A stretch of 64,000 nucleotides of DNA from Labrenzia sp. THAF82 (GTDB lineage Bacteria > Pseudomonadota > Alphaproteobacteria > Rhizobiales > Stappiaceae). Where the stretch lies: NCBI RefSeq assembly GCF_009363435.1, contig NZ_CP045354.1, positions 4,306,501 through 4,370,500 of the forward strand. The letters are read 5' to 3'. The position numbers were made by a program, and so were the translations under genes. The notes below the pieces were generated by a model. It did no database searches, was not told where the DNA came from, and saw only the letters and a program-made list of their open reading frames with translations. Below are positions 27,128 through 36,567 of the stretch, piece after piece. How positions within the stretch are numbered: position 1 is the first letter of the stretch; every line of letters starts with the position of its first letter.

Positions 27128-27583
27128 TCATGCCACCCGCCGCTGGCCTTCAAAATAGGCTTCAAGCCGCTCAAACGACGCCGTCCATCCGGCCGCGACC
27201 ACGTCCTTCAGGCCGCCACCGATTTCCGACTGTTTGAGAATGACCCGTGTCCCCTTCCCGGTCGGTTCAAATCTCACCGAAACGAGCATTTCGGGTGCAA
27301 AGTCATTTGCCGGGATCGTGTATGCCAGTTTGTTTGGTGGGTCATAGTCGACCAGCGTGCCTTCAATCGTATGGTCCCCGACGCCTTCAATGGACATGGT
27401 GTGCCGGTAGGTTCCCTCTACTCTCGGCTCAACCGTGGAAGCAACTCTGGTCGTATTTGCGCACCCCCACCAATGAGTTGTTTTTGCCGCGTCAATCCAG
27501 GCATCGAAGACTGCCTCAATCGGCTGCGAAAATTCCTTGGTAATCGTCAGCGTGTTGTCTGAGAAATTGGTTTTAACGGTCAT
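27128..27583 (-). CDS. SRPBCC/AHSA1-domain protein
   Basis: 151 residues in one START-like AHSA1 domain: ITKEFSQPIEAVFDAWIDAAKTTHWWG at the N-terminus and GGGLKDVVAAGWTASFERLEAYFE at the C-terminal helix are standard for this family. Members bind hydrophobic small molecules in a helix-grip pocket; most have no known function. The start overlaps the end of the ArsR gene by 11 nt. ArsR-AHSA1 pairs are a widespread two-gene unit. Confidence 0.88.
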   Translation of the reverse strand: MTVKTNFSDNTLTITKEFSQPIEAVFDAWIDAAKTTHWWGCANTTRVASTVEPRVEGTYRHTMSIEGVGDHTIEGTLVDYDPPNKLAYTIPANDFAPEMLVSVRFEPTGKGTRVILKQSEIGGGLKDVVAAGWTASFERLEAYFEGQRRVA

Positions 27584-27911
27584 CGGGTCGCTCCTTTTGC
27601 TTTGTCAGGATGGCGTCCATTTGATCAAAATGTGCGGTCCAGAAATCCACGTAATGCGCCAACCAGTGCGCGGCTTCAGCTGCAGTTTCGGTGGCCGCGG
27701 TCACGAATGTCTCTCGGCCCCGCTTTTCTCGCTTCACGAGCCCGGCGCTATCCAGCACGCGCAAGTGCCGAGACACTGCCGGCTGTGAAATGTCAAACGC
27801 AGCAGTGAGTTCGTGCACTGTCCGTTCTCCCAATGCCAAATTGGCCAGAATTCCGCGGCGCGTCGCATCTGAGAGAGCCGAGAATACGAGATCGAGTTTT
27901 TTCGAATCCAT
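27573..27911 (-). CDS. ArsR family transcriptional regulator
   Basis: 112 residues from ATG 27911; an in-frame TTG at 27941 would add ten. Winged helix: LDLVFSALSDATRRGILANLALGERTVHEL then FDISQPAVSRHLRVLDSAGLVKREKRGRE. The metal-binding cysteines of ArsR/SmtB are absent, as usual in the subgroup paired with AHSA1 proteins (SdpR-like). It is probably an autorepressor of the two-gene operon. The dyad CATAAC-N6-GTTATG overlaps the ATG, which would place the operator at the very start of the message. Confidence 0.88.
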   Translation of the reverse strand: MDSKKLDLVFSALSDATRRGILANLALGERTVHELTAAFDISQPAVSRHLRVLDSAGLVKREKRGRETFVTAATETAAEAAHWLAHYVDFWTAHFDQMDAILTKQKERPDDR

Positions 27912-27926
27912 AACAGAATGGTTATG
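27909..27926. promoter_or_regulatory. Candidate ArsR operator
   Basis: CATAAC (27909-27914) and GTTATG (27921-27926) form a perfect 6-bp inverted repeat with a 6-nt spacer. This ATAAC-N6-GTTAT form is like known ArsR-type sites. It covers the ATG of the ArsR gene itself, compatible with a leaderless or very short-leader transcript. Confidence 0.5.
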
Positions 27927-28179
27927 TATTTTTTCAAACAAGTCAACGCTCGACTCAAAATCGGTGATTATTGAAAACGGGTGTCCAGCGAATGCTGAAA
28001 CCCAAATTCGACTATAGAGAAGACAAGAGCGCTTCTCCGGGACTCAGATTCAGAAACGGGAAACTTCAGAAGGCAGCGACAGCGATCGCACACCATTCGT
28101 TGGAAATTTAGCGAAACGAGTGCAGTCGTCACCGCGTGATCAGAAAAGAGAAATTGGGCCGGTCTTGGAGTGCTTTTGT

Positions 28180-28368
28180 CTAGGCCGCTTCGCGGTTGGC
28201 CTTCCTGATTCTACCGATGAAATCCGACAGCCAGGCTATCTCTTTCAGGTAGACTTCCATGCTGAGCGAGGCGAGTTCCATCAAGAGCGCCTGCGGGTTC
28301 GGATTGTCGAACCCGGCCTCCTTCAAGAAGGTCTGATACTCGTTGATGAAAGCTTTCGGCACTTTCAT
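28180..28368 (-). CDS. Small helical protein of unknown function
   Basis: 62 residues from ATG 28368 (a TTG at 28395 would add nine). Codon choice has the GC-rich third positions of the neighbouring genes and the peptide reads KVPKAFINEYQTFLKEAGF then LLMELASLSMEVYLKEI, with amphipathic helices and no signal or membrane segment. No family was recognised. The ribosome binding site is weak. An 11-codon frame starting ATG AAG AGC ends just before this start, which might be a leader peptide or chance. Confidence 0.6.
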   Translation of the reverse strand: MKVPKAFINEYQTFLKEAGFDNPNPQALLMELASLSMEVYLKEIAWLSDFIGRIRKANREAA

Positions 28369-28513
28369 GTCGGTCTCACGCACTCCAGCTTGCAAAGGGG
28401 CTCTTCATAAGCTTCAGCCGCCTTTTTGCGATTTGATAATCGTTAAGAACCCGATCCACGGGCCGGTATCGTCAGTTTTATCCTTTCCTCGCTATCCCCA
28501 AGCCTTCAGCACC

Positions 28514-28550
28514 ATTTGCTGAAAATCGCGGAAATTTGCTGATATCAGCA
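28514..28550. promoter_or_regulatory. Tandem sites and palindrome upstream of the P450 gene
   Basis: ATTTGCTGA occurs at 28514-28522 and again at 28534-28542, exactly 20 bp apart, so on the same face of the helix. The second copy is part of a perfect 14-bp palindrome TGCTGATATCAGCA (28537-28550). They lie about 100-135 bp before the P450 start and look like binding sites for a regulator; none is encoded next door. Confidence 0.45.
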
Positions 28551-28648
28551 GATTGACGGCGGATTTTCCTTGCACTTGGCCAGCCAAATCTTCGACCCTG
28601 CCAAGAATCACAATTTTACCGCAATGAGCGGCTTCTCATGAGTACCTG

Positions 28649-29884
28649 ATGCCCCCGTCCACAGACCTTTCCTTCGAGCCACTGTCAGACGCCTTCGCGC
28701 AAGATCCCTACCCGACGTATGAGGCTCTGCGTGAAAGCGACGGTTTGACCTACTACGAAGAGTTTGATGTCTGGCTCGCCGCGCGTTTTGACGACGTTAT
28801 GGAAATCGTCATGCATGAGGACATGGTCAGATCCATGGAGCATGTTGCCAGTCCGGAAGAAATATCGGCGCAAAAGCAGGCCGGCAACTGGCACGACATG
28901 CCGCATCATTCCCGTTTCGTGCAATTCTCATTGCTGGATAGCGACGGTGACATTCATGACAGGTTGCGCAAGCAGGTGTTCAAGCTGTTTACACCGGTCA
29001 TGGTGGGGAAGCTCCGCGACGAGATACAGGCCTATGTGGACAGCCTCTTCGACGGTTTGCAGGATCAAAGCGAAATTGACTTTGTTGCCGATCTTGCCGC
29101 CCATGTGCCGGGCCATGTGATTGGACGGATCATTGGTGTTCCCGACGAAGACTGTCCGCAATTGCGGATCTGGTCGGAAAACATTGTCCAGTTCTTCGAT
29201 GTTGACCGATCCGATGAACGAAAAGAACTGGCGGAGCGGAACACGACCGAGTTCTACGAGTACTTGCTGAAGCTGAAAGCAGAGCGTGAGGCGGTTCCCA
29301 GGGATGATCTGTTGTCGGTGATGATCCAGGCCGAACGCCAGGGGCACATGAACCACGACGAGTTCTTTTCCACGGCCATGCTGATCCTGATGGCAGGTCA
29401 CGGATCGACAATCGATGTACTTGGTTCCGGATTGCATGCCCTTTTGAAATTTCCGGCAGAAATGCAGCGACTACGTGATGAACCCGGTGTGATGAAAACG
29501 GCTGTGCAGGAAATGTTTCGCTATGAATCTCCCCTTCCCTTCTTTCATCGCTATTCGACCAAGGACATGGATGTGTGCGGCAGCATGTTTCCCAGGGCCA
29601 CGAAATTCGGGGTACTTTACGGTGCTGCCAACAGAGATCCGCGACAATTCCCCAATGCCGACACGTTCGACGTCGGGCGCACCCCCAATTGGCACACAGC
29701 CTTTGGTAGAGGCGCGCACTTTTGTTTGGGCAATCATCTGGCCCGGCTGGATATGGACATCATCTTTTCAACGCTGTTGAGGCGTTTTCGATCCGTTGAG
29801 CTGGCGGAAGAGGCTCCAAAATACAAACGCGGACTGTCTGTGCGAGGTCCGCAGGCTCTTAGAGTTGCCTGGAAGCCTGCTTGA
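28649..29884 (+). CDS. Cytochrome P450
   Basis: 411 residues, soluble bacterial P450. The heme loop AFGRGAHFCLGNHLAR has Cys359 as ligand; the ExxR pair is Glu288-Arg291 in EMFR. The I-helix oxygen-activation motif reads AGHGST (249-254) where most P450s have AGxD/E-T-T, so the conserved acid is replaced by glycine and the first threonine by serine. No ferredoxin or reductase gene is adjacent, so electrons must come from elsewhere. Substrate unknown. The start has no good ribosome binding site; the ATG at 28649 is the first in frame giving the full N-terminus. Confidence 0.93.
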   Translation: MPPSTDLSFEPLSDAFAQDPYPTYEALRESDGLTYYEEFDVWLAARFDDVMEIVMHEDMVRSMEHVASPEEISAQKQAGNWHDMPHHSRFVQFSLLDSDGDIHDRLRKQVFKLFTPVMVGKLRDEIQAYVDSLFDGLQDQSEIDFVADLAAHVPGHVIGRIIGVPDEDCPQLRIWSENIVQFFDVDRSDERKELAERNTTEFYEYLLKLKAEREAVPRDDLLSVMIQAERQGHMNHDEFFSTAMLILMAGHGSTIDVLGSGLHALLKFPAEMQRLRDEPGVMKTAVQEMFRYESPLPFFHRYSTKDMDVCGSMFPRATKFGVLYGAANRDPRQFPNADTFDVGRTPNWHTAFGRGAHFCLGNHLARLDMDIIFSTLLRRFRSVELAEEAPKYKRGLSVRGPQALRVAWKPA

Positions 29885-29964
29885 CCTTTTCCTGATAACC
29901 TCCTGACCTAAAATACCTTCTGAAGCCACTTAAGAATTTGATTCAAGACCCGGGATTAAAGACC

Positions 29965-31164
29965 ATGCGTATCAGTCTCTCACTTTCAATCCTTCTCGGC
30001 TTCGGCTTTGGCGCGGCAGCATTTGCTGAAGGCGTCGATCTGGGGCCGCGCCCCGCCTATCTCGTTTCTCAAATGAACCCCGGCCCGTTGAAGGAGAAGC
30101 TCGCCGCCTGCATTGGCAACCCAGCGAAGCCATCCCTCTTTTCCATCAGTCACCGAGGCGCACCGCTGCAATTTCCCGAACATACAGAAGAAGGATACCG
30201 GGCCGCTGCGCTGATGGGCGCGGGCATTCTTGAATGTGATGTGACCTTTACAGCAGACAAGGAATTGGTTTGCCGTCACTCCCAGAATGATTTGCACACC
30301 ACCACCAACATTCTTGCGACAGACCTGGCAGCCAAATGCACTTCTGGCTTCAAACCTGCCAGCGGCGGTGACCCGGCTTCAGCCGAATGCAGAACCTCGG
30401 ACATCAGCCTGGCGGAATTCAGGTCGCTGAAGGGGAAAATGGACAGTGCAGACAAGCAGGCACAGTCGGTTGAGGATTACATGAACGGCACAGCTTCCTG
30501 GCGGACGGAGCTTTACGGGGCAACCGGCACATTGATGACGCACGCTGATTCCATCGCCCTTTTCAAAGACCTTGGTGTCAAATTCACCCCGGAATTGAAA
30601 TCTCCGAAAATCGACATGCCTCATGACGGCTTTTCGCAAGCCGACTACGCACAGAAGCTGATCGACGAGTACAAGCAAGCTGGCATTCCACCTGAGGATG
30701 TCTTCGCACAATCCTTCCGTCTCGATGACGTTCTATACTGGATCGAGAACGAACCTGAATTCGGCAAACAGGCGGTGTTCCTGGATGGCCGGCGTGACAT
30801 CAATCCTCAGGATCCGTCGACATTTTCTCCCTCGATGCAAGAACTGAAGGAAATGGGCGTCAACTACATCGCACCGCCGCTCTTTGTACTGTTGAGCGTC
30901 GAAGACGGCAAAATCGTTCCATCAGCTTATGCGAAAGCCGCAAAAGAGGCCGGATTGGACCTGATCACCTGGACGCTGGAGCGTTCAGGGCCACTGAACA
31001 CAGGCGGCGGCTGGTACTATCAGACCGTCAGCGACGTGATCAAATCTGATGGTGACATGCTGGAAGTCGTCGATGTTCTGGCCGGAGACGTTGGCGTGAA
31101 GGGTATCTTCTCTGATTGGCCGGCAACCACCAGTTTCTACGCGTCCTGCATGGGCCTCAAGTAA
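29965..31164 (+). CDS. Secreted glycerophosphodiester phosphodiesterase
   Basis: 399 residues from ATG 29965, with signal peptide [21 protein letters not shown]. The GDPD domain begins [19 protein letters not shown] (His63-Arg64) and continues [23 protein letters not shown] (Glu90, Asp92, His105), giving the metal and catalytic residues. It hydrolyses glycerophosphodiesters to glycerol-3-phosphate and an alcohol in the periplasm. An insertion rich in Lys/Ser/Asp at about residues 120-180 carries four cysteines in all, perhaps in disulfides. It is monocistronic. Confidence 0.9.
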   Translation: MRISLSLSILLGFGFGAAAFAEGVDLGPRPAYLVSQMNPGPLKEKLAACIGNPAKPSLFSISHRGAPLQFPEHTEEGYRAAALMGAGILECDVTFTADKELVCRHSQNDLHTTTNILATDLAAKCTSGFKPASGGDPASAECRTSDISLAEFRSLKGKMDSADKQAQSVEDYMNGTASWRTELYGATGTLMTHADSIALFKDLGVKFTPELKSPKIDMPHDGFSQADYAQKLIDEYKQAGIPPEDVFAQSFRLDDVLYWIENEPEFGKQAVFLDGRRDINPQDPSTFSPSMQELKEMGVNYIAPPLFVLLSVEDGKIVPSAYAKAAKEAGLDLITWTLERSGPLNTGGGWYYQTVSDVIKSDGDMLEVVDVLAGDVGVKGIFSDWPATTSFYASCMGLK

Positions 31165-31259
31165 ATGCGCAGATAGGGCAAATTCAATTTTGCGTTGCAA
31201 GGCCGCGTTTACCGTTTGTCGTTAGACCTAGTCCCATAGCAATTCAATTGGGGGCGGCC

Positions 31260-32558
31260 TTGAAAACCCATCCGTTGCGCAGTGTCGATTGTCAGCTGCT
31301 CTATGAAACCTATGCACCTTTAACCGGCGAACAAGTTCAGGAGATCATTCGCTCTGCTGTGCAGCAATGCGGCTTTGCAAGGGAAGCCTGCCAGTTGATG
31401 CGCACCAGCACCGAAGCTGACATTTACATGTTGCTGAACGACCTGCAGATCCTGGTGACCCAAAGCCTGCCGTTGTCGGACACGTCACATATTGAGCCAC
31501 TCACTCGGGACTATGCTGTCAGCCAAGCTTTCCCGGATGCCGCTGATGTACTCACCAAGTGCAAGGCCGTGACTACGATATCAGTACAGAAATTTGCATT
31601 AGGTGGTGTAAAGCTTTCGGATGAATTTTCCGAAATGTTGGGTCCTGAATTCGACTGCTTCTGTGACAGCAAGTCGACCAAATTCGCATTGAACATTGCG
31701 AAGGTAATCGCCGTACAAGTCTCTCTTAAAACCCGTTGCGAGGGAGTTTTTTGGGGCCAGAATGGATATCTTTTGCCTGCTCAACGGTTCGCTGAGCTGG
31801 CAATCCAAAACGATGAAACCCTTCTTTATATCCGGCCGCACCTGCACGCACCAATTCAAAGCGTTTCCGACACGAGGACATTTGGAGTTGTCGCATCCGG
31901 CGCAGAACATCTGATTGGATACCGGGTCGAATTCGAACCTAGCACTGTTCCTCCCGCTTATATGGTCGAAAATCTGCACTACTTTGTCGCCTTTTGCCTA
32001 CAGCGCCAAGAAGTACTGCCAGAAGGCGACGTGTTCGGAAAAAACCAGGATGAAAAGGTCAGAATTTCCTACAAGCAAACTGAAAAAGACAAACCTGATC
32101 GTATTTTACTAACTGTACAGTCAAGTGCCGAACTGGGCATAGAAGGTGAGTACCGTCCAAGCATCTATCACCAGTATGATGACAATGGCGAGCGCCTTTC
32201 CTCAACAGTTTCAGACGTGGACGTCAGCGGACTGGACCCCAATGATCCCGTTGATGCTGCCATTTTGGACCGGCTACTCGCAATAAAGAAAGCGTCTCCT
32301 CCTAAACCAGACGCAGTCGTTTCACCTGAAAGCGCAATCGCTGAAGAGCCTACCGAGGCAAGGTCGGCAACAAATGAGAAGACGGCTGAAATAGGTCATA
32401 GCCAAGAGCCAAAATCCAGCTCTTCTCAGTCCGGTCCATCTCAGCGAGTTTCGCTGGAGGAACTCAGAAGATTTGCGCGCGAAGCCCAAGTGGCGGATGC
32501 AGAGCCTGAAGCAAAAACCGGCAAACGAGCATTTTTAAAGAAACTGTTCGGCAAATAG
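31260..32558 (+). CDS. Large protein of unknown function, possibly DUF4261-like
   Basis: 432 residues if translation starts at TTG 31260, which has a GGGGGCGG stretch just upstream; an in-frame start at 31116 would overlap the phosphodiesterase gene. No signal peptide or membrane segment. Residues 1-300 are a globular alpha/beta region (LLNDLQILVTQSLPLS, FPDAADVLTKCKAVTTISV), faintly like DUF4261 proteins. A hydrophilic Ser/Pro/Glu-rich linker and a basic C-terminal tail (KRAFLKKLFGK) follow. Codons are AT-richer than in the flanking core genes. Function unknown; the DUF suggestion is weak. Confidence 0.7.
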   Translation: MKTHPLRSVDCQLLYETYAPLTGEQVQEIIRSAVQQCGFAREACQLMRTSTEADIYMLLNDLQILVTQSLPLSDTSHIEPLTRDYAVSQAFPDAADVLTKCKAVTTISVQKFALGGVKLSDEFSEMLGPEFDCFCDSKSTKFALNIAKVIAVQVSLKTRCEGVFWGQNGYLLPAQRFAELAIQNDETLLYIRPHLHAPIQSVSDTRTFGVVASGAEHLIGYRVEFEPSTVPPAYMVENLHYFVAFCLQRQEVLPEGDVFGKNQDEKVRISYKQTEKDKPDRILLTVQSSAELGIEGEYRPSIYHQYDDNGERLSSTVSDVDVSGLDPNDPVDAAILDRLLAIKKASPPKPDAVVSPESAIAEEPTEARSATNEKTAEIGHSQEPKSSSSQSGPSQRVSLEELRRFAREAQVADAEPEAKTGKRAFLKKLFGK

Positions 32559-32594
32559 TCGATCCGGCCCGGACCGGCCAGTTGAATTTCGAGC

Positions 32595-33203
32595 TTATCG
32601 CGCCTGATCGAGCGTGCGTTTGCATTCCAGCAGTTCAAAGAGCGTCGCTTGCAAGCGCCTGATGTCCTCTTTGGTGACCGACGCCTTGCCGGCCGGAACG
32701 TTTGGAGCAGGCTTATCGCCTCGCAAGCGGCCAAGAATGTTCAATCCGCCAGACTGCGAACTCGTTTCCGTGTCGGGGGCATCATCCGGTAACAGGCCGC
32801 TTGGCAACTTCTCATGCGGTCCGTAGCCACTGTCAGTGTGTACAGGCGTCGGCGGTGGAGATGTTTCTGGTACTGGTGAGACAGCTTCCACAGCCACCGG
32901 TTCCATCTGGATCTGTGCGATATCTTCCTGCCAGGCCTGCATGACGAAACGCGGGCCCTGCTCTTTCAGAATGCGCTGGACACCCTTGATGGTGTAGCCT
33001 TCACCGTATAGCAGATGCCGGATGCCTTTTAAGAGCTCCACATCGTCGGGCCGGTAGTAGCGGCGACCCCCACCCCGTTTTAGCGGCTTGATCTGCGAGA
33101 ACCGTGTCTCCCAAAAGCGCAGCACATGCTGCGGCAGGTCAAGGTCTTCTGCGACTTCGCTAATGGTACGAAAAGCGTCTGGGCTTTTATCCTGCGAGCT
33201 CAT
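32595..33203 (-). CDS. MerR family transcriptional regulator
   Basis: 202 residues. The N-terminal MerR winged helix reads [25 protein letters not shown] then [22 protein letters not shown]; the rest is a Pro/Ser-rich linker and a basic C-terminal helix with no metal-sensing cysteines. This is the MerR protein found directly downstream of ihfA in many alphaproteobacteria. Fifteen bases separate it from ihfA, so they are co-transcribed. Target genes unknown. Confidence 0.9.
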   Translation of the reverse strand: MSSQDKSPDAFRTISEVAEDLDLPQHVLRFWETRFSQIKPLKRGGGRRYYRPDDVELLKGIRHLLYGEGYTIKGVQRILKEQGPRFVMQAWQEDIAQIQMEPVAVEAVSPVPETSPPPTPVHTDSGYGPHEKLPSGLLPDDAPDTETSSQSGGLNILGRLRGDKPAPNVPAGKASVTKEDIRRLQATLFELLECKRTLDQAR

Positions 33204-33217
33204 CCGGTCTTTTTAGT

Positions 33218-33532
33218 TTATTTGCTGGCCTGTCCTGTCAGCGCATCATTGATCCGCTGTTTCAATACATTGGACGGTTTAAACACCATCACACGGCGCG
33301 GTGAAATCGGTACTTCCTCGCCAGTCTTCGGATTGCGGCCTATACGCTCCCCCTTGGAGCGAACCACAAATGACCCGAAGCTTGATAATTTTACCGATTC
33401 TCCCGTCACAAGACAGTCAGAAATTTCAGAAAGTACACGTTCGACCAATTCAGAAGATTCGGTGCGCGAAAGCCCGACTTTTTGATAAACGGCTTCGCAC
33501 AAATCCGCGCGGGTAATAGTCCGGTTGCCCAT
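33218..33532 (-). CDS. ihfA: Integration host factor subunit alpha
   Basis: 104 residues of the HU/IHF fold: [60 protein letters not shown] with the DNA-intercalating Pro arm, and [20 protein letters not shown] is a heterodimer that sharply bends DNA in transcription, recombination and replication. The start has GGAGG nearby. It lies 143 bases downstream of fabH in the usual plsX-fabH-ihfA-merR order. Confidence 0.96.
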   Translation of the reverse strand: MGNRTITRADLCEAVYQKVGLSRTESSELVERVLSEISDCLVTGESVKLSSFGSFVVRSKGERIGRNPKTGEEVPISPRRVMVFKPSNVLKQRINDALTGQASK

Positions 33533-33675
33533 AACCCCTCCTCAAGGACGCCAGTGATCTGGCTGATTTTGCAAGAGAACTCCGATGCAAGGCCATACGG
33601 TACGGCCTCACGGCGAGCCGGTCAACCGGAACTCCTTAACAAGATTGCATTTGTCGTTTTTTGAATGAAGACCGA

Positions 33676-34653
33676 CTACCAGCGCAGCAGGACCGAACCC
33701 CACGTAAATCCGCCGCCCATCGCCTCCAACATCAAAAGATCGTTCTTTTTGACACGTCCGTCCCTGACGGCCGTATCCAGGGCAAGCGGTATGGAGGCAG
33801 CAGACGTGTTGCCGTGCAGCTGAACCGTGGTCACCACTTTCTCAGGCGCGATGTTCAGTTTTTTCGCACTGGCGTCAATGATGCGCTTGTTGGCCTGATG
33901 GGGAATGAACCAGTCCAGATCTTCAGAGGACAGCCCGGTGGCCTTGTAAGCGTCTTCGATCACATCGGTGATCATGCCAACCGCATGTTTAAAGACTTCC
34001 CGGCCTTCCATGCGCAAATGGCCAACCGTTTGGGTTGCCGAAGGCCCTCCATCGACAAACAGCTTTTCCTTGTGCCGACCATCTGAGCGCAAATGCGAAG
34101 TCAGAATTCCGCGATCCGCGTTGGATCCGGTGCTCTCCGCTGCTTCGACCACAACAGCGCCCGCTCCGTCGCCAAAGAGCACGCAGGTCGTGCGGTCGGT
34201 CCAATCAAGTATCCTGGAAAACGTTTCCGCACCGATCACAAGACACCGCTTTGCCATGCCGGACCGGATATAGGCATCGGCCGTTGTTAGGGCATAAACG
34301 AACCCCGAACAGACGGCATGAACGTCAAAGGCTGCGCCGTGGTAAATGCCAAGACCGCTTTGAACGGTCACTGCCGTTGCAGGAAACGTGTTGTCGGGTG
34401 TTGCGGTTGCAAGAATGATCGTGTCGATGTCCTGGGCATCAAGACCAGCATGCTCAAGCGCTCTTTTTGCTGCACCCAGCGCAAGGTCTGATGTCACCTG
34501 CCCTTCGGCCGCCACGTGCCGTTGTTTGATGCCGGTACGCTGCACGATCCAATCATCTGAAGTATCGACCATCTTCGAAAGGTCGTCATTGGTCAGGATC
34601 TTTTCCGGCAGGAAACTGCCACAGCCGGTCACGGTCGAACGGATCACGCTCAC
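33676..34653 (-). CDS. fabH: Beta-ketoacyl-ACP synthase III
   Basis: 325 residues. The thiolase-fold catalytic triad is visible: Cys in [13 protein letters not shown], His in [13 protein letters not shown] and Asn in [14 protein letters not shown]. FabH condenses acetyl-CoA (or a branched primer) with malonyl-ACP to start fatty acid synthesis. Its ATG overlaps the plsX stop by 4 nt, so the two are translationally coupled. Confidence 0.97.
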   Translation of the reverse strand: MSVIRSTVTGCGSFLPEKILTNDDLSKMVDTSDDWIVQRTGIKQRHVAAEGQVTSDLALGAAKRALEHAGLDAQDIDTIILATATPDNTFPATAVTVQSGLGIYHGAAFDVHAVCSGFVYALTTADAYIRSGMAKRCLVIGAETFSRILDWTDRTTCVLFGDGAGAVVVEAAESTGSNADRGILTSHLRSDGRHKEKLFVDGGPSATQTVGHLRMEGREVFKHAVGMITDVIEDAYKATGLSSEDLDWFIPHQANKRIIDASAKKLNIAPEKVVTTVQLHGNTSAASIPLALDTAVRDGRVKKNDLLMLEAMGGGFTWGSVLLRW

Positions 34654-35714
34654 AAATCACCTTCCGATGTCGGCCCGGCTTCTGCGAAGCGGCCCCGATG
34701 GTAATGCACTAGATCCTGAGCGATCTTGTGCGTCAGTTCATTTTTGACCATGTCATAGGCCAAATCGATTGCCGAGGCATAGCCCTCGGCATCCGTACCG
34801 CCATGGCTTTTGATCACAATGCCGTTCAATCCCAGGAACACGCCGCCATTGACCTTGCGCGGATCCATTTTCTCACGCAGCAAATCAAAGGCGCCTTTGG
34901 CGAAGAGATAACCAATTTTGGACATAAAGGTCCGATTCATCGCCGAACGCAAGTAACTGCCGATCTGCTTGGCCGTGCCTTCTGCCGTCTTCAATGCGAT
35001 GTTGCCGGCAAAGCCTTCAGTTACCACGACATCCACGGTCCCTTTTCCGAGGTCATCGCCTTCGACGAAACCGGCGTATTCGAGTGAACGCAGAGGCGTT
35101 TCGCGCAACAATCGGCCAGCGGTGCGGACCTCTTCCAGCCCTTTCACCTCTTCGACACCGATATTGAGAAGGCCGACGCTTGGTCGTTGCACACCGAACA
35201 GGGCGCGCGCCATTGCGCCGCCCAGAATAGCAAAGTCGATGAGCTGTTGCGCATCAGCGCCAATCGTGGCCCCCACATCCAGCACAACGGATTCACCGCG
35301 TGTCGTCGGCCAAATCGCGGCAATTGCGGGCCGCTCGATGTTTGCCATGGTGCGCAGGCAGAACTTGGACATTGCCATCAGCGCACCGGTATTTCCGGCA
35401 GACACGGCGACCGAGGCTTCACCCTGTTTGACGGCCTCGATCGACCGCCACATGGAAGACCTCCAGCGCCCCTGACGCAGCGCCTGGCTTGGCTTTGTGT
35501 CCATGGCGATGGAAACGTCGCAATGGTGAAAAGTCGAAGCGTCGCGAACACGCGGATACTCTTCGAGAAGCGGACCGATGACCTTTTCATTGCCATACAG
35601 GATGAAATGAATGTCAGGATGCCTGACAAGCGCGATCTCAGCGCCGGGAATGACAACCTCGGCCCCGTTATCGCCGCCCATGGCGTCCAGGGAAATCGGT
35701 ATAGTTTTCGCCAT
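34650..35714 (-). CDS. plsX: Phosphate acyltransferase PlsX
   Basis: 354 residues: [19 protein letters not shown] at the N-terminus, [29 protein letters not shown] and [16 protein letters not shown] are PlsX blocks. The enzyme makes acyl-phosphate from acyl-ACP for phosphatidic acid synthesis. It is upstream of and overlapping fabH. A promoter-like pair at 35822-35849 would give it a transcript start independent of the upstream DUF177 gene. Confidence 0.97.
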   Translation of the reverse strand: MAKTIPISLDAMGGDNGAEVVIPGAEIALVRHPDIHFILYGNEKVIGPLLEEYPRVRDASTFHHCDVSIAMDTKPSQALRQGRWRSSMWRSIEAVKQGEASVAVSAGNTGALMAMSKFCLRTMANIERPAIAAIWPTTRGESVVLDVGATIGADAQQLIDFAILGGAMARALFGVQRPSVGLLNIGVEEVKGLEEVRTAGRLLRETPLRSLEYAGFVEGDDLGKGTVDVVVTEGFAGNIALKTAEGTAKQIGSYLRSAMNRTFMSKIGYLFAKGAFDLLREKMDPRKVNGGVFLGLNGIVIKSHGGTDAEGYASAIDLAYDMVKNELTHKIAQDLVHYHRGRFAEAGPTSEGDL

Positions 35715-35821
35715 CTAGAATGTCTTTTGACGTTTCGCTACCAAGAACAGCACCGGATGGCGCCCCCCATAGTCCTGCCACCACGACAGAGGCCCAGACA
35801 GGAGTGCCAAGAACGGGCGCG

Positions 35822-35849
35822 AACATAACGGTTTTGGCAAGACTGACAA
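35822..35849 (-). promoter_or_regulatory. Possible sigma-70 promoter for plsX-fabH
   Basis: On the minus strand TTGTCA (35849-35844), a 16-nt spacer and TATGTT (35827-35822) give a start site near 35815, about 100 bases before the plsX ATG. It lies in the 224-base gap after the DUF177 gene. Consensus match is fair. Confidence 0.4.
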
Positions 35850-35938
35850 CCGTTTTAATGATCGTGTGCCGATCTGGCGTTGAAAACCCACTCAAGCAGC
35901 CGGATGGTCCACGCCAACCAACATGAGTTACGGCGAGA

Positions 35939-36517
35939 TCATTTGTCGGCCGGGTTTTCCTTCAGTGCCTGAAGCGCGGCAAATGGAGAGGGTTTTTCCT
36001 CTGCCTGCTCATCCTCGTCTGGGGCCTCCTCCTCCCCGGTTTCGAACTCTGCGCCAGGACGACGCGGAAAGGGATCCAGCGACAATGCAAGTTCCTCGCA
36101 GATGACCCCACCCAGATCAAGCACGCCGTCCTCGATTACGTCAGGCGGATCGAGCGATTCCAAATCTATTTCGATCTCGCCTTCGTCATTCAGATCTCGG
36201 ATCTTGCGTGGCCTGGTCGAGTGTGGCTCGAAAGTTCGGTCCACGTCCAGTTTGAGGCTGCTTTGGAAGGGCTCAAGCGTTACCACACAGGTTTGCGTCA
36301 CAGTTGCCGATATCGGCCCGACCACGCGCAATCCAGCTTTTCTGTAGGGCTTGAGCGTGAAGTCTGCCTTGAGTGTATCGATCCCATCCAGTTCATAGGT
36401 TTTCGCTATTGCAACCAATGCAGCCTGATCCGGCTCCACGACCACCAACTGGTCCTTGTCGACCACTTTGCTTGCATTGACCTTGAAGGAATAGGGAAAA
36501 GTGTTCTGTGCCATCAT
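35939..36517 (-). CDS. DUF177 family protein (YceD-like)
   Basis: 192 residues. The C-terminal part contains the family signature GVICEELALSLDPFPRRPGAEF followed by an acidic tail. The usual YceD role is near 23S rRNA/ribosome assembly, with the gene normally upstream of rpmF-plsX; in this lineage rpmF is absent here and plsX follows directly. Start: two successive ATGs at 36517 and 36514, with a purine-rich AGAAGAAG upstream. Confidence 0.88.
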   Translation of the reverse strand: MMAQNTFPYSFKVNASKVVDKDQLVVVEPDQAALVAIAKTYELDGIDTLKADFTLKPYRKAGLRVVGPISATVTQTCVVTLEPFQSSLKLDVDRTFEPHSTRPRKIRDLNDEGEIEIDLESLDPPDVIEDGVLDLGGVICEELALSLDPFPRRPGAEFETGEEEAPDEDEQAEEKPSPFAALQALKENPADK

Positions 36518-36567
36518 TCTTCTTCTAATTTTTGTTCGCCAGAGTTTTGTTTTTTCGAAACAAAGAA

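Noticed and set aside
35668-35895. 75-codon frame on the minus strand between the DUF177 and plsX genes
   Set aside because: It overlaps the plsX start by 47 bases, lacks a ribosome site, and begins upstream of a likely plsX promoter.
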